DNA from: Streptomyces sp. IMTB 2501
Lineage (GTDB): Bacteria > Actinomycetota > Actinomycetes > Streptomycetales > Streptomycetaceae
Direction: 5' to 3'
DNA length: 64,000 bases
NCBI RefSeq assembly: GCF_001953885.1
Contig: NZ_MQUS01000012.1
Location: forward strand, 124,001 to 188,000
Both the position numbers and the translations under genes were made by a program. Under the pieces are notes generated by a model. The model made no database searches and had not been told where the DNA came from. It worked only from the letters and a program-made list of their open reading frames with translations. Of the stretch, positions 59,500-64,000 are shown one piece after another; positions within the stretch are counted from its first letter, which is position 1; each line of letters starts with the position of its first letter.

Positions 59500-62400
59500 A
59501 TGACAGCGCCGACGTACCGCCAGGTGCCCGCACAGGTCGACCTGCCCGCTCTTGAGCACGCCGTGCTCGACTTCTGGCGCGAGCAGAAGATCTTCGCCCA
59601 GAGCCTGGAGCAGTCCGAGGGCCGCCCGGAGTGGGTGTTCTACGAGGGCCCGCCCACCGCGAACGGCATGCCCGGCGCCCACCACATCGAGGCGCGCGTC
59701 TTCAAGGACGTCTTCCCCCGCTTCCGCACCATGCGCGGCTACCACGTGGCCCGCAAGGCCGGCTGGGACTGCCACGGCCTGCCGGTGGAGCTGGCGGTCG
59801 AGAAGGAGCTGGGCTTCTCCGGCAAGCAGGACATCGAGGCCTACGGCATCGCCGAGTTCAACGCCAAGTGCCGTGAGTCCGTGACCCGGCACACCGACGC
59901 CTTCGCCGAGCTGACGACCCGCATGGGCTACTGGGTCGACCTGGACGACGCCTACCGCACCATGGACCCCGAGTACGTGGAGTCCGTGTGGTGGTCGCTG
60001 AAGGAGATCTTCAACAAGGGCCTGTTGGTCCAGGACCACCGCGTCGCCCCCTGGTGCCCGCGCTGCGGCACCGGCCTGTCCGACCACGAGCTGGCGCAGG
60101 GCTACGAGACGGTCGTCGACCCGTCCGTGTACGTCCGTTTCCCGCTCACCTCCGGTCCGCTCGCCGGCGAGGCCGCGCTCCTGGTGTGGACGACGACCCC
60201 CTGGACCCTGGTGTCCAACACGGCGGTCGCCGCGCACCCGGAGGTCACCTACGTCGTCGCGACCGACGGCGAGGAGAAGCTCGTCGTCGCCGAGCAGCTC
60301 GTCGCCAAGGCGCTCGGCGACGGCTGGGAGCCCACGGGGCAGACCTTCACCGGCGCCGAGATGGAGCGCTGGACGTATCAACGTCCGTTCGAGCTGGTCG
60401 AGTTCCCGGAGCCGGCGCACTACGTGGTCAACGCCGACTACGTCACCACCGAGGACGGTACGGGTCTGGTGCACCAGTCTCCCGCCTTCGGTGAGGACGA
60501 CCTCAGGGTCTGCCGTTCCTACGGCCTGCCGGTCGTGAACCCGGTCCGCCCGGACGGCACCTTCGAGGAGGACGTGCCGCTGGTCGGCGGCGTCTTCTTC
60601 AAGAAGGCGGACGAAAAGCTCACCGAGGACCTCCAGCAGCGCGGCCTGCTCTTCAAGCACATCCCGTACGAGCACAGCTACCCGCACTGCTGGCGCTGCC
60701 ACACCGCGCTGCTCTACTACGCACAGCCGTCCTGGTACATCCGCACGACGGCGATCAAGGACCGCCTCGTCCAGGAGAACGAGAAGACCAACTGGTACCC
60801 CGGGACGGTCAAGCACGGCCGGTACGGCGACTGGCTGAACAACAACATCGACTGGGCGCTGTCCCGCAACCGCTACTGGGGCACCCCGCTGCCGATCTGG
60901 CGCTGCGAGGACGAGCACCTCACCTGCGTCGGCTCCCGCGCGGAGCTGACCGAGCTGTCCGGCGCCGACCAGTCGAACCTCGACCCGCACCGCCCGTACA
61001 TCGACGAGGTCACCTTCGCCTGCCCGCACGAGGGCTGCGCAAAGACGGCCACGCGCGTGCCCGAGGTCATCGACGCCTGGTACGACTCGGGCTCGATGCC
61101 GTTCGCGCAGTGGGGCTACCCGTACAAGAACAAGGAACTGTTCGAGAGCCGGTACCCGGCGCAGTTCATCTCCGAGGCGATCGACCAGACCCGCGGCTGG
61201 TTCTACACGCTGATGGCCGTCGGCACCCTCGTCTTCGACAGGTCGTCGTACGAAAACGTCGTCTGCCTGGGCCACATCCTCGCCGAGGACGGCCGCAAGA
61301 TGTCCAAGCACCTGGGCAACATCCTGCAGCCGATCCCGCTCATGGACGCCAACGGCGCCGACGCGGTGCGCTGGTTCATGGCGGCCGGCGGCTCCCCGTG
61401 GGCGGCCCGCCGGGTCGGCCACGGCACCATCCAGGAGGTCGTCCGCAAGACCCTGCTGACCTACTGGAACACGGTCGCCTTCCAGGCGCTGTACGCCCGC
61501 ACGTCCGCGTGGGCGCCCAGCGCGGCGGACCCGGCCCCGGCCGAGCGCCCGCTGATCGACCGCTGGCTGCTGTCCGAACTGCACGCCCTCACCGACCAGG
61601 TGACCCAGTCACTGGAGGCGTACGACACCCAGCGCGCCGGCAAGCTGCTGTCCGCGTTCGTCGACGACCTGTCCAACTGGTACGTCCGTCGCTCGCGCCG
61701 CCGCTTCTGGCAGGGCGACAAGGCCGCGCTGCGCACGCTGCACGAGGTGCTGGAGACGGTCACGAAGCTGATGGCGCCGATCGTCCCGTTCATCACCGAG
61801 CGGGTCTGGCAGGACCTGGTCGTGCCGGTGACCCCGGGCGCCCCGGAGTCCGTGCACCTGGCGGCCTGGCCCAAGGCGGACCTGTCGGCGATCGACCCGC
61901 AGCTGTCGAAGCAGATGGTCCTGGTCCGCCGCCTGGTGGAGCTGGGCCGTGCCACTCGCGCGGAGTCCGGCGTCAAGACGCGTCAGCCGCTGTCCCGCGC
62001 GCTGATCGCCGCGACCGGCTTCGAGTCCCTGGACCCGGAGCTGCACGCCCAGATCACCGAGGAGCTGAACGTCTCCTCGCTGGCTTCGCTGTCCGAGGTG
62101 GGCGGCAGCCTGGTGGACACCACCGCCAAGGCCAACTTCCGTGCGCTGGGCAAGCGGTTCGGCAAGCGGGTCCAGGACGTGGCGAAGGCGATCGCGACCG
62201 CCGACGCGGCCGCGCTGTCGCTGGCGCTGCGCGAGGGCACGGCGTCGGTGGAGGTCGACGGTGAGACGGTCACGCTTGCCCCGGACGAGGTGATCATCAC
62301 CGAGACCCCGCGCGAGGGCTGGTCGGTGGCCTCCGACTCGGGTGCCACCGTCGCGCTGGACCTGGAGATCACCGAGGAGCTGCGACAGGCGGGCCTGGCC

Positions 62401-62643
62401 CGTGACGCGATCCGGCTGATCCAGGAGGCCCGCAAGAACAGCGGACTGGACGTCGCCGACCGGATCGCCCTGCGCTGGACCTCGACCGACCCGGCGGTGG
62501 TCGCCGCGCTCGGCGAGCACAGTGAGCTGATCTCTGACGAAGTCCTGGCTACCGACTTCGGCCAGGGTGAGGCCGACGCCGGCTACGGCGAGCCGTTCAC
62601 CGACGAAGGCCTGTCCCTCAGCTTCCGCCTGCGCAAGGCGTAA
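59500..62643 (+). CDS. ileS: Isoleucyl-tRNA synthetase, type 2 (IleRS2) with GAHH signature
   Basis: The protein has 1047 residues. It is a class I synthetase that charges tRNA-Ile. The usual HIGH signature is replaced by Gly59-Ala60-His61-His62 in PPTANGMPGAHHIEARVF, i.e. G-x-H-H. The second signature KMSKH (600-604) is normal. Zinc-binding PWCPRCGTGLSDHEL, an editing (CP1) domain (about 180-400) and a long C-terminal domain follow. The length and motifs are those of the eukaryote-like IleRS2, which is naturally less sensitive to mupirocin. GGAGG precedes the ATG inside the T-box. Confidence 0.97.
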   Translation: MTAPTYRQVPAQVDLPALEHAVLDFWREQKIFAQSLEQSEGRPEWVFYEGPPTANGMPGAHHIEARVFKDVFPRFRTMRGYHVARKAGWDCHGLPVELAVEKELGFSGKQDIEAYGIAEFNAKCRESVTRHTDAFAELTTRMGYWVDLDDAYRTMDPEYVESVWWSLKEIFNKGLLVQDHRVAPWCPRCGTGLSDHELAQGYETVVDPSVYVRFPLTSGPLAGEAALLVWTTTPWTLVSNTAVAAHPEVTYVVATDGEEKLVVAEQLVAKALGDGWEPTGQTFTGAEMERWTYQRPFELVEFPEPAHYVVNADYVTTEDGTGLVHQSPAFGEDDLRVCRSYGLPVVNPVRPDGTFEEDVPLVGGVFFKKADEKLTEDLQQRGLLFKHIPYEHSYPHCWRCHTALLYYAQPSWYIRTTAIKDRLVQENEKTNWYPGTVKHGRYGDWLNNNIDWALSRNRYWGTPLPIWRCEDEHLTCVGSRAELTELSGADQSNLDPHRPYIDEVTFACPHEGCAKTATRVPEVIDAWYDSGSMPFAQWGYPYKNKELFESRYPAQFISEAIDQTRGWFYTLMAVGTLVFDRSSYENVVCLGHILAEDGRKMSKHLGNILQPIPLMDANGADAVRWFMAAGGSPWAARRVGHGTIQEVVRKTLLTYWNTVAFQALYARTSAWAPSAADPAPAERPLIDRWLLSELHALTDQVTQSLEAYDTQRAGKLLSAFVDDLSNWYVRRSRRRFWQGDKAALRTLHEVLETVTKLMAPIVPFITERVWQDLVVPVTPGAPESVHLAAWPKADLSAIDPQLSKQMVLVRRLVELGRATRAESGVKTRQPLSRALIAATGFESLDPELHAQITEELNVSSLASLSEVGGSLVDTTAKANFRALGKRFGKRVQDVAKAIATADAAALSLALREGTASVEVDGETVTLAPDEVIITETPREGWSVASDSGATVALDLEITEELRQAGLARDAIRLIQEARKNSGLDVADRIALRWTSTDPAVVAALGEHSELISDEVLATDFGQGEADAGYGEPFTDEGLSLSFRLRKA

Positions 62644-62659
62644 GCGCCGAGCGGTTCGA

Positions 62660-62699
62660 GAAGGGCCCGGCCTCCCTTGGGCAGGCCGGGCCCTTCTTG
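62660..62699 (+). terminator. Terminator of ileS
   Basis: GAAGGGCCCGGCCT (62660-62673) pairs perfectly with 62683-62696 across a 9-nt loop, followed by TTGT. It begins 16 bp after the ileS stop. Confidence 0.88.
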
Positions 62700-62700
62700 T

Positions 62701-62773
62701 GCGTGCGGGCTGGAGTCGTCGCCGTACGCCCACGCGGCGGTGCCGCACATCGATGCAGCCCCGAGCCCCTGGG
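62701..62773 (+). repeat. Streptomyces-type dispersed repeat, copy 3 (degenerate)
   Basis: It shares with the other two copies the order CGTGCGGGC, then CACGCGGCGGTGCCGCACATC, then CAGCCCCGAGCCCCTGGG (quoted in parts). The terminal hairpin is degenerate. It lies between the convergent ileS and divIVA genes. Confidence 0.65.
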
Positions 62774-62797
62774 TTGCCTTCCGCAACGCGCGTAAAA

Positions 62798-62837
62798 AGG
62801 GCGGGACCCCGGATCGTGTGATCCGGGGTCCCGCCCT
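62798..62837 (-). terminator. Terminator of divIVA
   Basis: AGGGCGGGACCCCGGAT (62798-62814) pairs perfectly with 62821-62837 across a 6-nt loop, with TTTTTACG following on the minus strand. It is a strong rho-independent terminator 45 bp after the divIVA stop. Confidence 0.92.
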
Positions 62838-62882
62838 GAACGCTGCCGACGCCTAAGGCGTACTACTCACCGTGCCCGGTGC

Positions 62883-64000
62883 TCAGTTGTCGTCCTCGTC
62901 GATCAGGAACCCGCGCATCGGCGAGGGTGCCTGGCCCATCGGGGACGGGCCCTGCGGGCGGACCGGAGCCATGGGCTGCGTCATGGCCGGGGTCATCTGC
63001 TGCTGACCGCCGTAGGACGGGGCGGACGGAGCGGGGTTGCCGCCCATCGTCTGGTTGCCGCCGTAGGACGGGGCGCTCGCGCCGGCCGGGGCCATGGAGG
63101 GCGCCGGGGACGGCGGCAGAGACGCGGTGGCCGGGGTGCGCGGCGGAGCGAGCGAGTCGTCGGCCTGGGTCTCCAGCTGGCGCAGCTGGGACTCGAGGTA
63201 CGACTTCAGCCGCGTGCGGTACTCGCGTTCGAAGCCACGCAGGTCCTCGACCTTGCGCTCCAGCGTGGCGCGGGCGGACTCCAGGGAGCCCATCGCGACG
63301 CGGTGCTTCTCCTGCGCGTCCCGCTCCAGGGCGTCGGCCTTGGCACGGGCGTCACGCTCCAGACCCTCGGCGCGGCTGCGGGCCTCGCCGACGATCTTGT
63401 TGGCCTCGGAGCGGGCCTCGGCGATCGCCTGGTCGGCGGTCTGCTGGGCCAGCGAGAGGACTCGGGCGGCGCTGTCGCCACCAGGGCCCTGACCGGGCAT
63501 GCCGGGTCCACCCATGGGACCGCCCATGCCCATCTGCTGCTGCATGGGCGGCTGTCCGCCCATCGGGCCCTGACCCATCGGACCCTGGCCCATCGGACCC
63601 TGGCCCATCGGACCGGGACCCTGCGGGCCGCCCTGACCGCCGGGACCGGCGGGCAGCTGCGGGGCGCCGCTCGGCAGCTGGGGCGGGCCACCCATGGGGC
63701 CACCCATCTGCTGCTGCGGCGGGCCCGATATGCCGGCGGGCACCGGCGCGCCGGGACCTCGCATCCCCTGCTGAGGCATGCCCTGCTGCTGCGGATGCTG
63801 CTGCTGGTCCTGCTCCGGCGGACCCTTGCGCATGTTCTGCTGGTTCTGCGCGGCGGCACGGGTCGCCGCGGCCAGCTTGGCGCGCAGGTCCTCGTTCTCG
63901 CGGAGCAGACGGGTCAGTTCGGCTTCGACCTCGTCGAGGAAGGCATCGACCTCGTCCTCGTCATAGCCTTCTCGGAGGCGGACGGTCGTGAACTGCTTGT
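62883..64000 (-). CDS. divIVA: DivIVA polar growth determinant (5' end outside window)
   Basis: Only about the first 11 codons are missing. The visible N-terminus KQFTTVRLREGYDEDEVDAF, then LDEVEAELTRLLRENEDLRA, is the membrane-binding and first coiled-coil part of DivIVA. A Pro/Gln/Gly/Met-rich linker with GQGPM repeats (about 60-170) separates it from a second coiled coil (VLSLAQQTADQAIAEARSEA on). The C-terminal part is disordered and ends RGFLIDEDDN. In streptomycetes DivIVA marks hyphal tips and is essential for polar growth. Confidence 0.96.
   Translation of the reverse strand, partial: KQFTTVRLREGYDEDEVDAFLDEVEAELTRLLRENEDLRAKLAAATRAAAQNQQNMRKGPPEQDQQQHPQQQGMPQQGMRGPGAPVPAGISGPPQQQMGGPMGGPPQLPSGAPQLPAGPGGQGGPQGPGPMGQGPMGQGPMGQGPMGGQPPMQQQMGMGGPMGGPGMPGQGPGGDSAARVLSLAQQTADQAIAEARSEANKIVGEARSRAEGLERDARAKADALERDAQEKHRVAMGSLESARATLERKVEDLRGFEREYRTRLKSYLESQLRQLETQADDSLAPPRTPATASLPPSPAPSMAPAGASAPSYGGNQTMGGNPAPSAPSYGGQQQMTPAMTQPMAPVRPQGPSPMGQAPSPMRGFLIDEDDN

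Noticed and set aside
57523..61584. A single long minus-strand frame from the DksA-like gene back through ileS
   Set aside because: Only the part downstream of 58896 is protein-like; the rest crosses the T-box and the antisense of ileS.

Overview
The window is chromosomal core DNA from a Streptomyces or very close relative. The G+C content looks very high, third codon positions are almost always G or C, many starts are GTG, and the gene order (gltBD, a split trp cluster, the hisDCB-hisH-priA-hisF run, dnaE, lspA, ileS, divIVA) is the one I know from streptomycetes. These judgements come from reading the sequence; no search was run. I saw no tRNA, rRNA, insertion sequence, prophage or CRISPR array.

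Layout. 0-2.4 kb: the 3' end of a GH35 beta-galactosidase, an uncharacterised HExxH protein with a C-terminal zinc ribbon, and a decayed acyl-CoA dehydrogenase. 2.5-8.6 kb: gltBD (glutamate synthase) with a GlnR-like half site upstream. 9.0-15.9 kb: the main accessory region. It holds a VIT1/CCC1-type metal transporter with an iron-box-like operator, then an operon of four ADP-ribosylglycohydrolase paralogues ending in a PfkB/ribokinase. The first paralogue has an internal deletion and the second has a degenerate metal site. A broken CoA-transferase gene follows. 16-25 kb: lgt, a DsbA-like protein, trpCMBA, small membrane proteins, trpE and hisI, all on the minus strand. 25-28 kb: a DinB-like protein, a VOC protein, and an ArsR/MFS pair with a long palindromic operator. 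28-33.7 kb: the hisD-C-B-orf-hisH-priA-ridA-hisF operon. PriA serves both histidine and tryptophan synthesis, which links the two clusters.

33.9-42 kb: a beta-helix membrane protein, a helical-repeat protein, a LON-domain protein, a YbaK deacylase, a DUF2567 protein, an ABC exporter pair and a NYN-domain protein. 42-53.5 kb: a 58-residue basic protein, dnaE, a DUF2252 protein, a membrane protein, a second DsbA-like protein, a Tat-exported PhoD-like phosphatase, a dienelactone-hydrolase-like protein, an MscS channel and an SDR. 53.6-64 kb: a Na+/H+ antiporter, a GNAT acetyltransferase, an RluA-type pseudouridine synthase, lspA, a DksA/TraR protein with a histone-H1-like tail, a translational T-box with ileS, and divIVA cut by the window edge.

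The most notable observations are these. The isoleucyl-tRNA synthetase has a swapped HIGH signature (GAHH). A Streptomyces-type intergenic repeat is translated in frame inside an ADP-ribosylglycohydrolase and forms the C-terminus of TrpM. There is an iron-box-like operator at the VIT1 gene, a 20-bp-arm palindrome at the ArsR gene, and a group of decayed genes between 1.7 and 15.9 kb beside intact housekeeping operons.
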